64,000 bases of DNA from Propionimicrobium sp. PCR01-08-3 (GCF_030286045.1 NZ_CP127390.1:2869482-2933481), one strand, 5' to 3'; counted from the first letter of the stretch, positions 1 to 9,024 are shown. The notes: generated by a model not told the origin, from the sequence alone. Translations and numbers: made by a program.

Positions 1-26
1 ACGCCAAGGATGGAGACCTACGATGA
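1..26 (+). CDS. C-terminal end of an upstream gene, probably metN (partial)
   Basis: A reading frame enters the window and stops at TGA 24-26, overlapping the metI ATG at 23-25 as ATGA. The visible tail reads AKDGDLR. In methionine transporters the ATPase gene metN normally precedes metI, so this is probably its last codons. Too little is visible to confirm it. Confidence 0.4.
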
Positions 27-685
27 CCGCCGGAAATCAGAATCTATGGCCCGTGCTGTTGGAAGCTCTCGGGCAGACTCTCCAAATGGTGATTGTCACC
101 CTCGGGATCGGCGGTATCGCCGGGCTTGTTCTCGGCATCGGGCTCTACACAACCCGACCCGGCAATCTTCTGTCGAACCGCCCGGTGCATTTCGTGCTGA
201 ATGTGCTCGTCAACGTGATCAGGCCGATTCCTTTCATCATTTTCATCTCGGCTCTGTTGCCGCTGACGATCAAGGTGACCGGAACCAGTTTCGGCCCGAC
301 CGCCGCGATCTTTCCGATGACCATCATGGCTACCGTGGCCACCTCGCGGATTGTCGAGCAGAATATCGTGGCCATCGATCCCGGACTCATCGAGGCGGCC
401 CGCGCCATGGGTGCCGGGCCGCTGTGGGTTATCGCCACCGTCATCGTCCCGGAGGCCCTCGGGCCGCTGATTCTCGGCTACACGTTCTTGTTCGTGAGCA
501 TCACCGATATGTCCGCGATGGCAGGTGCGGTCGCCGGCGGTGGCCTGGGCGACTTCGCGATCGTCTACGGCTACCAGCGTTATAACTTCGCGGTCACCTG
601 GATCGCTGTCGGCGTGATCATCATTGTCGTCCAGCTCGCGCAGCTGCTCGGCAATACCCTCGCACGCAAGGTGTTGCGGCGCTGA
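23..685 (+). CDS. metI: Methionine ABC transporter permease MetI
   Basis: This is the integral membrane subunit of the D/L-methionine importer (MetNIQ, methionine uptake transporter family). The 220 residues fit the family length, with about five hydrophobic segments and a typical EAA loop around residue 120 (EAARAMGAGPLWVIATVIVP) that docks on the ATPase. The C-terminal half carries the MAGAVAGGGLGDFAIVYGY stretch conserved in MetI. ATG at 23 overlaps the stop of the preceding gene, and a GGAG lies about ten bases upstream. No substrate-binding protein (metQ) follows; the next gene is convergent. MetQ must therefore lie upstream of the window or elsewhere. Confidence 0.93.
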   Translation: MTAGNQNLWPVLLEALGQTLQMVIVTLGIGGIAGLVLGIGLYTTRPGNLLSNRPVHFVLNVLVNVIRPIPFIIFISALLPLTIKVTGTSFGPTAAIFPMTIMATVATSRIVEQNIVAIDPGLIEAARAMGAGPLWVIATVIVPEALGPLILGYTFLFVSITDMSAMAGAVAGGGLGDFAIVYGYQRYNFAVTWIAVGVIIIVVQLAQLLGNTLARKVLRR

Positions 686-692
686 GCGTGCC

Positions 693-710
693 CGGACGAA
701 AACCCGTCCG
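693..710. terminator. Short hairpin between convergent genes
   Basis: CGGACG and CGTCCG (6-bp arms) flank a 6-base loop just after metI and before the end of the convergent oxidase gene. It has no T-tract, so its action as a bidirectional terminator is only a guess. The arms also contain the over-represented GGACG word, so it may be coincidental. Confidence 0.3.
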
Positions 711-712
711 CC

Positions 713-2077
713 TCAGAACTTCTTGCCGGGGTTCAGGATGCCGGACGGGTCCAGCACCTGCTTGATGCCGCGCTGCAGATCACGCACCCTCGGCCCGAGT
801 TCGGTATCGACGGCACTCAGCTTCTCCAACCCGATGCCGTGCTCTCCGGTGACCGTGCCACCGAGTTCACTCGCCAACGCCAGAACCCGCTCATGGGTCT
901 GATGCGCAACCCTGGTCTGCTCGGGATCGTCCGGGTCGAAGCAGATTACCGGGTGTAGGTTGCCGTCGCCGACGTGGCCTGCGGTGCCGATGGGAAGCCC
1001 GCAATCGGCGGAAAGCTCGTCAAGCCGAGTCATCAGTTCCGGCAGCCTGCTTCGCGGCACGGATACATCCTCGTTCAGGCTGTCGCCGCGCAACTCGTGC
1101 ATCGCCGGGTTGAGTAGCCTCCGCGCCTTGAGCAGCTCGTCCACCCGTTCGGGGTCGGTCGCGGTGTCGATCATCATGGCGCCGTGCTCGCGGGCGACCG
1201 AAACATAGTCGGCGATGTCGTCGGCGCCCTGAAGCTCGGAATCGGTGAGGACGAGCAGCCATCCCTTGGCGGCGGTCGGGAGGCCTGCCGCCGGGTCGTA
1301 GGCGACGGTGGCACCGATCACGGTCTCGTCCATGAACTCCAAGGTGCTGGGCCGGTGCGGGCGCACCATGATCTCGTTAGCCGCGTCCAGGGCAGCGTCG
1401 CGGGAGTCGAAGCTCGCGGTGATTCCTCTCACCGGACCGGGCGCCGGCAGCAGACCGACGGTGACCTCGGTGACCACGGCCAGGGTTCCCTCACAACCCA
1501 CGATCAGCGACGTGAGATCGAGCCCGCCCACCTTCTTGACGGTGGGCGGCGCGGTGCGCACCACATCGCCATTGGCAAGCACGATTTCAAGTGAGCGGAC
1601 CGCGTCGCGGGTGACACCGTACTTCACGCAGCGCATGCCGCCGGCGTTGGTGGCCACGTTCCCACCGATGGTGGATTCGGTGGCCGAAGCCGGGTCCGGT
1701 GCATAAAACAGGCCCCTCGCGGCGGCGGCAGCCGCCAGATCGGCGGTGACGACCCCCGGCTGCACAACTGCCACCAGATCGACGGGGTCGATGCGGACAA
1801 TCGCACTCATGGCTGTCAGATCGAGCAGGATCGAGCCGGGCAGCGCATTGGCTCCGCCGGCCAAACCGGTGAGCGCACCCTGGGGCACCACAGAGATGCC
1901 ATGCTCATACGCCATGCGCAGCACGGTCGAAACATCGTCCGTGCTTGTCGGACGCACCACTGCCAGCGGCATTCCCGGGGCGGGAGTCCCCGACCGGTCA
2001 TGGCATCGCGCCTGCAACGCCGCCGAGTCCGTGATCACTGCCTCCTCGCCCAACGACTCACGCAATTGCCTCAGCAT
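713..2077 (-). CDS. FAD-linked oxidase, glycolate/D-lactate dehydrogenase family (GlcD-like)
   Basis: A 454-aa flavoprotein of the FAD-binding type 4 (PCMH/VAO) family that oxidises 2-hydroxyacids such as glycolate or D-lactate. The FAD-binding half shows PQGALTGLAGGA near residue 65 and TIGGNVATNAGGMRCVKYG near 135. The C-terminal half carries GHVGDGNLHP and TGEHGIGLEK, the metal and substrate motifs of D-lactate dehydrogenases and GlcD. No partner GlcE/GlcF gene is adjacent, so it probably works alone. The exact substrate cannot be read from the sequence. The neighbours, metI (convergent) and a GNAT gene (divergent), give no metabolic context. Confidence 0.9.
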   Translation of the reverse strand: MLRQLRESLGEEAVITDSAALQARCHDRSGTPAPGMPLAVVRPTSTDDVSTVLRMAYEHGISVVPQGALTGLAGGANALPGSILLDLTAMSAIVRIDPVDLVAVVQPGVVTADLAAAAAARGLFYAPDPASATESTIGGNVATNAGGMRCVKYGVTRDAVRSLEIVLANGDVVRTAPPTVKKVGGLDLTSLIVGCEGTLAVVTEVTVGLLPAPGPVRGITASFDSRDAALDAANEIMVRPHRPSTLEFMDETVIGATVAYDPAAGLPTAAKGWLLVLTDSELQGADDIADYVSVAREHGAMMIDTATDPERVDELLKARRLLNPAMHELRGDSLNEDVSVPRSRLPELMTRLDELSADCGLPIGTAGHVGDGNLHPVICFDPDDPEQTRVAHQTHERVLALASELGGTVTGEHGIGLEKLSAVDTELGPRVRDLQRGIKQVLDPSGILNPGKKF

Positions 2078-2200
2078 TCATCGAACGTTACCCCGCTGCC
2101 GGGCGTGCCCCGATTGGTCGACAACCCGCGATACGGGGATTCGGATCGCGCAGGCTATCGTGGACAGTCTCGCTGATCACCTGCTTTGAATGTGGACCAC

Positions 2201-2686
2201 ATGAATACGACTTCGATACGGATCACTGCGACCACCGACGTCGAGGCTCTCATCGTGCCGCACCGGGCGTCCATGAAGGTCGCCTACGCCGGCTACTTCT
2301 GTACCCCATTCCCGGCCGATGACACGCTGCGCGACGAATGGCGGGTCTTACACGAAAGCGGCGCCACCACCTTGCTGGCCACCATTGATGGACGACCGGC
2401 CGGCGTGCTGGCCTGGCGAGTGGCGGACGGCGAAGGCTGGCTGCACCGGCTCTATGTGCATCCTGATTTTCAGGGGCAGGGGGTCGGACGCGCGCTGCAT
2501 GACCGTGCGCTGGCAAGTCTTCGCGAACTCGGCTGCACGCGGGCGAATCTGTGGGTGCTGGCGGTCAACAAGCCGGCGGTCGAACTCTATGAGCATTGGG
2601 GGTGGCGTCAGATTCCCGAACGGCCGCACTCACCATTCGGTCTGGACGAATGGCACTTCAGCTACGACCTCGGGCCCCAATCTTGA
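2201..2686 (+). CDS. GNAT family N-acetyltransferase
   Basis: A 161-aa single-domain acetyltransferase. The acetyl-CoA pyrophosphate loop is clear (RLYVHPDFQGQGVGRALHD, residues about 85-103), followed by NLWVLAVNKPAVELYEHWGW, the usual beta-5/alpha-4 region. The substrate is unknown. A TTG at 2186 would extend the frame by five codons, but ATG 2201 is the more likely start. The promoter would lie in the 120-bp gap shared with the divergent oxidase gene. Confidence 0.85.
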   Translation: MNTTSIRITATTDVEALIVPHRASMKVAYAGYFCTPFPADDTLRDEWRVLHESGATTLLATIDGRPAGVLAWRVADGEGWLHRLYVHPDFQGQGVGRALHDRALASLRELGCTRANLWVLAVNKPAVELYEHWGWRQIPERPHSPFGLDEWHFSYDLGPQS

Positions 2687-2875
2687 GGCGGTCGAGCGGC
2701 GGAATCGGGCGCCACGCGGGGCTGCCCCGAACAATCAACAGAAACTCACGCTAGGGTGGCAACCCGTCAACCTGAGCCATGTGATGAGCGCCCTGCAGGG
2801 GCCGCGAACCGATGGATTCGGGTTCACAACAGGAGCCTCGGCTCCCTGCCCGCGATCGCAACCGGAGGATGGACG

Positions 2876-3940
2876 ATGAACCGACGTGGCTGGGGCATCT
2901 CGTGCGCGGCAGCCTTGCTGCTGTGCGGGTGCGCCGCTCCACAGTCCGAAGAAACCGTGCAAACCGTCGACCCGCCCGCCGGCGGCGGCGAGACAACGGT
3001 CGTCATCTCGTCGGGTGAGGTGAGCTGCGAGGCTCCCGCGGACGATTCCGAAGCTCGCGGCCAAGCCGAACGGCTGGTCGCCGCCGAGCCCCGGTTCACC
3101 GCCGATGAGGCACATTTTTCGTTCGCGGTTCACGACTATGAAACCGGGGTGCTGTGCTCCTACCAACCGGCGGACGCGTACGAGACGGCGAGCATCATCA
3201 AGGTCGCAACCCTCGCGACGCTGCTATGGCAAATCGAGCAGAGTCCCGACCTGATGTTCGATGAAAACCTCCAAGCGCTCGCCGAGCAGGCCATCACCGT
3301 GTCAGACAATGACGCACAAGAAGAGCTTTGGCAGTTCATCGGCGGCGAGGCGGGCATCCGGGAGTTTCTCGATGCGGCGGGCATGACCGACACCCTCACC
3401 GATGGCGAAGGCACCTGGGGATTGACCATGACGACCGCGGACGACCAGTTGCGCCTGATGGACGGCATCGTCAACGCCGAGGTGATCTCGGCGTCCGACA
3501 GCGACTACCTGCTCGGCCTGATGCGCCAGATCGACACCGAGCAGGTTTGGGGTGTCAGCGAGGGAGCGCCGTTGGGGGCTTTGGTCGCGCTCAAGAACGG
3601 CTGGTTGGACGACCCCTCCGACGAGTGGGTCTCGGATCCCTCGCCCGAACAGCCCGCCGATGCCCCGACGGCAACTCCTGGTCAGCCCGATGAGGACGAG
3701 GACATGACTCCCCTCGACGAGGGGGAACCATATGAGGACGAGCCGTATGAGGACGACGAATCATACGGCGAGCAGATCGATCCGAACGCGACCTGGACGA
3801 ACAACTCGATCGGATATGTCTCCGGCATCGATCAGTCGTACTCATTGGTGATCCTGAGCGACGGCAATGCGACCGACGAACAGGGACGCGCCGTCGTCGG
3901 CTCGGTCTCCGAAACCGTGACACAAGCCCTGATCGGCTGA
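2876..3940 (+). CDS. Serine hydrolase lipoprotein, class A beta-lactamase-like fold
   Basis: A 354-aa exported lipoprotein. ATG 2876 follows GGAGG by a good distance; an in-frame GTG far upstream would bury the signal peptide. The signal ends in a lipobox (LLLCGC), so the protein should be anchored outside the membrane. The catalytic set of the beta-lactamase2/PBP-like superfamily is visible: SIIK (SxxK), SDN within VSDNDAQ, and KNG (ALKNGW) in the place of KTG. Between KNG and the next strand (NNSIGYVSG) lies an acidic, Pro-rich stretch of roughly 60 residues with repeated PYEDE units. Actinobacterial homologues are usually called serine hydrolases of unknown substrate; true beta-lactamase activity is uncertain. 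Confidence 0.85.
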   Translation: MNRRGWGISCAAALLLCGCAAPQSEETVQTVDPPAGGGETTVVISSGEVSCEAPADDSEARGQAERLVAAEPRFTADEAHFSFAVHDYETGVLCSYQPADAYETASIIKVATLATLLWQIEQSPDLMFDENLQALAEQAITVSDNDAQEELWQFIGGEAGIREFLDAAGMTDTLTDGEGTWGLTMTTADDQLRLMDGIVNAEVISASDSDYLLGLMRQIDTEQVWGVSEGAPLGALVALKNGWLDDPSDEWVSDPSPEQPADAPTATPGQPDEDEDMTPLDEGEPYEDEPYEDDESYGEQIDPNATWTNNSIGYVSGIDQSYSLVILSDGNATDEQGRAVVGSVSETVTQALIG

Positions 3941-3945
3941 TCGGG

Positions 3946-5037
3946 CTACCCGGGAAACAGCGGATTGTGCCCGGCGATGGGCCGGTCGTCCTCGGGCACC
4001 GGGCCGGGCGGGGTGCCGTCGCCAAAGGGAGTTCCGCCGAGCTCCTCGCGTCCGTGAGCGGTGAGCAGCCCCGACAGCTCAGGGCCCCGGGGCACGATCC
4101 CGGTCGGATTGATCTCGGCATGGACGATGTAATAGTGCTGCTTGATCTGCACGAAGTCGATGGTGTCGCCGAATCCGGGGGTCTGGTAGAGATCGCGAAG
4201 GTATGCCCAGAGCACCGGGATCTCGCTGAGTTTCGAACGGTTGCACTTGAAATGCCCGTGATAGACCGCGTCGAACCGCACCAAGGTGGTGAACAACCTG
4301 ACGTCGGCGAGCGTGATGTGATCGCCGACCAGGTAGCGCCTGGTCTCAAGCCTCTCGGTTATCACGTCGAGGGCCTTCCATAGCTCGTCATATGCCTTGT
4401 CATAGGCCTCTTGGCTGCCGGCGAAGCCGCAGCGGTAAACACCGTTGTTGATGGACGGGTAGACCAGCTTGTTGACGTCCTCGATCTCGTCGGCCAATTC
4501 GTCCGGATACAGGTCGGGCGCACCCGCGCGCTGATAGGCGCCCCATTCGCGGATGAAATCGATGGTCATCTGGTCGTAGTCGTTCGTGACGACCTTGCCG
4601 GAGGAGACCTCGACCATGGCAGGCACCGTGATGCCCCGCGGATAGTCCGGCACCCGGGCGAAGTAGGCGTCCTGAAGCCTGGGAATCCCCAGCACCGGGT
4701 CCACTCCATTGGGGTAGACGCCCGCATAGTTCCATGAGCGGACGTCATGGGTGGGCGCTGCCAGGCTGAGTGAGAACGCATCCTCCAGCCCCATCAACCG
4801 GCGGACGATGATGGCCCGGTTCGCCCACGGGCATGCCCTGGCCGCCATCAAGCGGTAGCGTCCCGGTTCGGCGGGCCACAGCATCTCACCTACCCGGCCG
4901 TCGGTTCCCGGCATCGGCCGGGGCGCTGATCCGTCCGGAACCGACGCTACGATGCGGTCACCGATGTAGCTGGCGTCGCGCACGAACTCGCCGTCGGTTG
5001 AGGCATTCTGCGCAGCACCTGCCCAATCCTCGGTCAC
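3946..5037 (-). CDS. Glutathionyl-hydroquinone reductase-like GST (Xi class, YqjG/ECM4 family)
   Basis: A 363-aa protein of the Xi-class glutathione transferase family, which reduces S-thiolated hydroquinones through a catalytic cysteine. The active-site motif is present as RACPWANRAIIVRRLMGLED near residue 87. The C-terminal helical domain has NNGVYRCGFAGSQEAYD and the conserved tail HYYIVHAEINPTGIVPRGPE. Actinobacteria of this type make mycothiol rather than glutathione, and mshA/mshB lie in this window, so the physiological thiol is probably mycothiol (inference). The gene converges on the serine hydrolase gene with only five bases between stops. Confidence 0.9.
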   Translation of the reverse strand: MTEDWAGAAQNASTDGEFVRDASYIGDRIVASVPDGSAPRPMPGTDGRVGEMLWPAEPGRYRLMAARACPWANRAIIVRRLMGLEDAFSLSLAAPTHDVRSWNYAGVYPNGVDPVLGIPRLQDAYFARVPDYPRGITVPAMVEVSSGKVVTNDYDQMTIDFIREWGAYQRAGAPDLYPDELADEIEDVNKLVYPSINNGVYRCGFAGSQEAYDKAYDELWKALDVITERLETRRYLVGDHITLADVRLFTTLVRFDAVYHGHFKCNRSKLSEIPVLWAYLRDLYQTPGFGDTIDFVQIKQHYYIVHAEINPTGIVPRGPELSGLLTAHGREELGGTPFGDGTPPGPVPEDDRPIAGHNPLFPG

Positions 5038-5497
5038 GATTTCCCTCCTCGGCTAGGTCGCCACCCAGCCTACGCACAGCGTTTTCGGACGGGTCGAATT
5101 TCGCCTATTTGGCAACGTGGCCCCAATTCTTAGAAAAGTCCAAACCCCGGGTAGATTCGCCGGGCCATAGTTGCACTTCTGCCGAGAATCCGTTAGCAGC
5201 GCTGTGGCTAGGCATTTTGTCGCCCTTACTGGCCGCGATAAGGGCCGGCGGCGAGCTGCCCGACCGAATTTTTAGTAACGGGCCCGCCGGTTGCGGTGCG
5301 CGGCGGAGGAGCCTTGTACCCGATTCGGGTGTGCAGTAGCGTCGCCGATCATGTGCCTGGGCGGCCCGGCGAACTGAGCGGAACCTCTCAATGGTTCTGC
5401 CGTCAGCGCTAATGCAGGCCGGTTGTCCGCCTTGCTGCAAGCGCGTGGGCACCGAGGCCAGCCGCATGCGAAAACCGAAAGAAGGGGTTACTCAACT
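5038..5497. other. Divergent promoter region before the betaine transporter operon
   Basis: No convincing gene lies in these 460 bases. It separates the GST-like gene (minus strand) from the osmolyte ABC operon (plus strand), so it must carry both promoters. An inverted repeat (GCCCTTA at 5222-5228, TAAGGGC at 5239-5245, 10-bp spacer) is a candidate regulator site. A GC-rich region at 5270-5310 could fold, but I recognise no known riboswitch. Confidence 0.5.
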
Positions 5498-6889
5498 GTG
5501 TCGGTGATCAAAGCGTCACATGTCTTTAAGGTCTTCGGCAGACGCGAAGACGAGATGGTCCGCCGCCTGAAGGCAGGTGCCGACCGCAAAGAGCTGCGTG
5601 CCTTGGGCACCGCGGCCGTCATCGACGTCAGCTTCGACGTTCAACCCGGCGAGATCTTCGTCGTCATGGGTCTGTCCGGCTCGGGCAAGTCGACATTGAT
5701 CCGCACCCTCAACGGCCTCTGGGCGCCCAGCTCGGGTCAGATCGAGGTGATGGGCAACGACATCTCGAAGATGAACGCGACGCAATTGCGTGAGGTGCGC
5801 CGCGACCACATCTCGATGGTCTTTCAGCACTTCGCACTGCTACCGCACCGGACCGTGCGAGAGAACGCCGCCTACGGGTTGGAGATTCAAGGAGTCGATG
5901 CCGCCGAGCGTACGGCCCGTGCTGACAAGTGGCTGAAAAGGGTCGGCCTGGGCGGTTGGGGAGACAAGTACCCCGGCGAGTTGTCCGGCGGCATGCAGCA
6001 GCGAGTGGGCCTGGCCCGCGCGTTGTGCGCCGAAACCGACATCTTGCTGATGGACGAAGCGTTCTCGGCGCTCGATCCGCTGATCCGCCGCGATATGCAG
6101 CAGCTGCTCATCACCTTGCAGCGGGAACTGCAGAAGACGATCGTCTTCATCACCCACGACCTCAACGAAGCCATGCTGCTCGGTGACCGGATCGCCGTGA
6201 TGCGCGACGGCAGGATCGTCCAGATCGGCACCGCGGAGGAAATCCTGACGGCGCCCGCCGACGACTATGTGGCCGAGTTCATTCAGGACGTCGACCGCAG
6301 CCGGGTGCTCACCGCCAGCTCGGTCATGCATCACCCGGCGGGAGTCGTGACTTCAACGACGGGGCCGCACCTGGCCATCCGAAACATGCGCGAGGCCGGT
6401 CTGTCGGGGCTGCTGGTGACCGATCGCAATGATGTGCTGCTCGGCATGATCACCGACTCGGACGCGGTCGAGGCCGCGCATGCCGGTAAGCAGACCGTGT
6501 ACGACATCATCCAGACCGCCGACATCCTGACCGTCCAGCCCGACATCTCGATCTCCGAGCTCTTCGCGCCCAGTGCGACATCGCGGGTGCCACTGTGCGT
6601 GGTCGACGAGAACAACAAGCTGCTCGGCGTCATCCCTCGTGTCGTCCTGCTGGACGCGATGTCGACCGACTCTCACTCCACGGGCCAGCTTCCGGCCGTC
6701 AACGGCGGCGCGAATGGGACTTCCGGAGACAGCGCCGAGACATCGGCCGTGGATGGCCCCGGGCCGGACGGCGAATCTGACACGTGGGGCGAGCCTCACC
6801 CCCAGCGGGCCGACGACAGTACCGCTGAAGACGTCGTCCACTCCGGCTCGGCAGCCGCGTCCCCCACCAAGAATCTTGTCCAGGAGTAA
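5498..6889 (+). CDS. Glycine betaine/L-proline ABC transporter ATP-binding protein (ProV/OpuAA type)
   Basis: A 463-aa ATPase energising osmoprotectant uptake. The nucleotide-binding domain has Walker A GLSGSGKST, signature LSGGMQQRVGLARAL, Walker B ILLMDEAFSALD and the H-loop (FITHDLNEAM). Two CBS domains follow (about residues 270-395), as in OpuA/ProV where they sense ionic strength or nucleotides. About 65 C-terminal residues are Ser/Gly/Asp-rich and probably disordered. The start is GTG 5498, preceded by AAAGAAGGGG; an upstream in-frame start would add residues not seen in the family. It is followed after three bases by the permease gene. Confidence 0.93.
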   Translation: MSVIKASHVFKVFGRREDEMVRRLKAGADRKELRALGTAAVIDVSFDVQPGEIFVVMGLSGSGKSTLIRTLNGLWAPSSGQIEVMGNDISKMNATQLREVRRDHISMVFQHFALLPHRTVRENAAYGLEIQGVDAAERTARADKWLKRVGLGGWGDKYPGELSGGMQQRVGLARALCAETDILLMDEAFSALDPLIRRDMQQLLITLQRELQKTIVFITHDLNEAMLLGDRIAVMRDGRIVQIGTAEEILTAPADDYVAEFIQDVDRSRVLTASSVMHHPAGVVTSTTGPHLAIRNMREAGLSGLLVTDRNDVLLGMITDSDAVEAAHAGKQTVYDIIQTADILTVQPDISISELFAPSATSRVPLCVVDENNKLLGVIPRVVLLDAMSTDSHSTGQLPAVNGGANGTSGDSAETSAVDGPGPDGESDTWGEPHPQRADDSTAEDVVHSGSAAASPTKNLVQE

Positions 6890-6892
6890 TTC

Positions 6893-7780
6893 ATGAATCT
6901 CGATCCCCGTCATCCGCGGATTCCACTCGGTGAATGGGTCGATACGTTCTTGGACTGGTTCCAAGTTCATTTCGACTGGTTCCTCGCCTTCACCTCCGCC
7001 ATCTTCAACACCATTTATGACGCCCTCTACGCGGTGCTCAGCTCGCCGGTCTTCTGGGTGATGATCGTCGTTTTCGCCGCCATCGCTTGGCTGGTGAGCG
7101 GATGGAAGATGGCCGTCTTCGCGGTCATCGGATTCTTCCTGATCAGGGCATTCGACCAATGGGACAACGCCATGTCGACCCTGTCGCTGGTCATCGTCGC
7201 GGTCTTCTTCGCGCTGCTGGCCGCCATCCCCCTGGGTATTCTCGCGGCCAAATCCGAAGGCTTCTCCAAGGTCATCAAACCGATTCTCGACTTCATGCAG
7301 TCGATGCCCGCGCTGGCCTATCTGGTGCCCGCCATCGTGATGTTCTCGGTCGGCATCGTCCCCGGGGCGATCGCGACGGTGATCTTCTCGCTGCCACCAG
7401 GGGTGCGGCTGACCGAACTCGGCATCCGGCAGGTTGACACCGAGGTGGTGGAGGCCGGGCAGGCATTCGGCGCCACGGGCCGTCACATTCTCGGACGCAT
7501 CCAGCTGCCGCTCGCGCTGCCCACGATCATGGCCGGTGTCAACCAGGTCATCATGCTGGCGCTGTCGATGGTGGTGCTGGCCGGTATGGCCGGTGCCGGT
7601 GGTCTCGGCGGTGCGGTGGTCGGCGCCATCAGCTCGCTCAATGTCGCGCTCGGCGTCGAGGCGGGCGTCGCGGTGGTCATCATCGCCGTCTACCTCGACC
7701 GGGTCACCGCGGTCTTCGGCAAGCATCGCAGCCCGCGGCGGTCGCTCTTCCGCCGCACCAAGGTTGCCGCCGCGGCCTGA
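6893..7780 (+). CDS. Glycine betaine/L-proline ABC transporter permease (ProW/OpuAB type)
   Basis: A 295-aa inner-membrane permease with an N-terminal extension containing amphipathic and aromatic stretches, then about six to seven transmembrane helices. The cytoplasmic EAA loop reads EAGQAFGATGRHILGRIQLP near residue 187. The neighbouring ATPase and binding-protein genes fix its role as the pore of an osmolyte importer. ATG 6893 follows CAGGAG, which overlaps the end of the ATPase gene, so translation is probably coupled. Confidence 0.93.
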   Translation: MNLDPRHPRIPLGEWVDTFLDWFQVHFDWFLAFTSAIFNTIYDALYAVLSSPVFWVMIVVFAAIAWLVSGWKMAVFAVIGFFLIRAFDQWDNAMSTLSLVIVAVFFALLAAIPLGILAAKSEGFSKVIKPILDFMQSMPALAYLVPAIVMFSVGIVPGAIATVIFSLPPGVRLTELGIRQVDTEVVEAGQAFGATGRHILGRIQLPLALPTIMAGVNQVIMLALSMVVLAGMAGAGGLGGAVVGAISSLNVALGVEAGVAVVIIAVYLDRVTAVFGKHRSPRRSLFRRTKVAAAA

Positions 7781-7880
7781 CGGGAGCTCGATGTATCGGG
7801 GATTCGTCCGGCTCACTCGCAGGTCGGCACTCCGAGATTTCAACTTTCGAAGAAGTACCCCAACAGGAAGGAATAGGTAG

Positions 7881-8888
7881 ATGACAAGCAAACCAAGACT
7901 CGCGGTGGGTGCTGCAATCGTCGCCTCGATGCTGGCTTTGAGCGCATGTGGCGCGTCCAACTCGGGATCCGGCTCCGGCGATGAGGGGTCCGCAGGCGCT
8001 CCACAGGGTGACCCGAAGTGGCTGCAGTGCACCCCGGGCGAGAATTCGGCGTCCATCGATGATCTTGCCTCCGACTCGGACAAAGAGATCACCATCGGCG
8101 CCTTCAACGGCTGGGACGAGTCGTTCGCGGTCGCGCACCTGACCAAGTACGTGCTGGAGGACGCCGGATACACCGTCGACATCCAGGCCTTCGACGCCGC
8201 ACCCGGATACACCGCGGTGGCCAACGGCGACATCGACTTCATCGTCGACGCCTGGTTGCCCATCACCCACGCCGACTACCTGGAGGAATACGGCGACAAG
8301 CTCGACGCCCAGGGCTGCTGGTATGACAACGCGAAACTGACGATCGCCGTCAATGAGGATTCGCCGGCACAGTCGATCGGCGACCTCAAGGACATGGGTG
8401 ACGAGTACGGCGGCGTGCTGTACGGCATCGAGTCCGGTGCCGGCCTGACCAAGACCACTGAGGAAAGCGCCATCCCCACCTACGGGCTGGACAACCTCGA
8501 GTTCCGCGTCTCGTCGACACCTGCCATGCTCGCCCAGTTGAAGAAGTCGACCGAGGCCGGCGAGAACGTGGCCGTGACGCTGTGGCGTCCGCATTGGGCC
8601 TACGATGCCTTCCCGGTGCGCGACCTCGAGGATCCCGAGGGTGCGATGGGTGATGCCGAGATTCTCTACACCTTCTCGACCAAGGGGTTTGCGGACGACA
8701 ATCCTGCCGTCGCTCAGCTGATGAACAACTTCGTCTTCGACGATGATCATCTGGCCAGCCTGGAGAACGTGATGTTCTCGGAGGACAACTTCAACGGCGA
8801 AGACAACGATGCCGCGGTCGCGCAGTGGGTGTCGGAGAATCCCGATTTCGTCGAGCAGTGGACCTCCGGCCAGCTCGCTGCCGCCTGA
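7881..8888 (+). CDS. Glycine betaine/proline-binding lipoprotein (ProX/OpuAC type)
   Basis: A 335-aa extracytoplasmic receptor of the same transporter. The signal peptide ends with lipobox LSAC (about residue 20), so it is membrane-anchored. The mature part matches the OpuAC family: FNGWDESFAV, DAWLPITHADYL and LWRPHWAYDAFPVRDLEDP provide the tryptophans and acidic residues of the quaternary-ammonium cage. The 100-bp gap from the permease, with AAGGAATAGG before the ATG, suggests it can be expressed at its own level. It ends next to a palindromic repeat. Confidence 0.93.
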   Translation: MTSKPRLAVGAAIVASMLALSACGASNSGSGSGDEGSAGAPQGDPKWLQCTPGENSASIDDLASDSDKEITIGAFNGWDESFAVAHLTKYVLEDAGYTVDIQAFDAAPGYTAVANGDIDFIVDAWLPITHADYLEEYGDKLDAQGCWYDNAKLTIAVNEDSPAQSIGDLKDMGDEYGGVLYGIESGAGLTKTTEESAIPTYGLDNLEFRVSSTPAMLAQLKKSTEAGENVAVTLWRPHWAYDAFPVRDLEDPEGAMGDAEILYTFSTKGFADDNPAVAQLMNNFVFDDDHLASLENVMFSEDNFNGEDNDAAVAQWVSENPDFVEQWTSGQLAAA

Positions 8889-8926
8889 TCTGGGCATCGG
8901 CAGCCGGCTTCCGGCGCTGACAAGCG

Positions 8927-8994
8927 CAGCCGCGCCCGATCTCTGAACACGCGCCCGGTCTATCCGGCGCAGCTTCAGATGTCGAGCGCGGCTG
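8927..8994. repeat. Dispersed GC-rich palindromic repeat, copy A
   Basis: Arms CAGCCGCGCCCGA (8927-8939) and TCGAGCGCGGCTG (8982-8994) are inverted with one mismatch. The interior holds TATCCGGCGCAGCTTCAGA (8961-8979), found identically at 43429-43447. It lies between the convergent ends of the binding-protein gene and the activase gene, where a hairpin could also act as a terminator. Confidence 0.65.
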
Positions 8995-9024
8995 TGCGTC
9001 TGCCCGCTTCGGACGGCGGATTGC

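Noticed and set aside
2756-2875. N-terminal extension of the beta-lactamase-like protein from GTG 2756
   Set aside because: The lipoprotein signal begins at ATG 2876 with a good ribosome binding site. The extension would place a hydrophilic stretch before the signal peptide.
6353-8266. Minus-strand frame through the osmolyte transporter operon
   Set aside because: It crosses two well-supported genes and an intergenic gap and has no motif.
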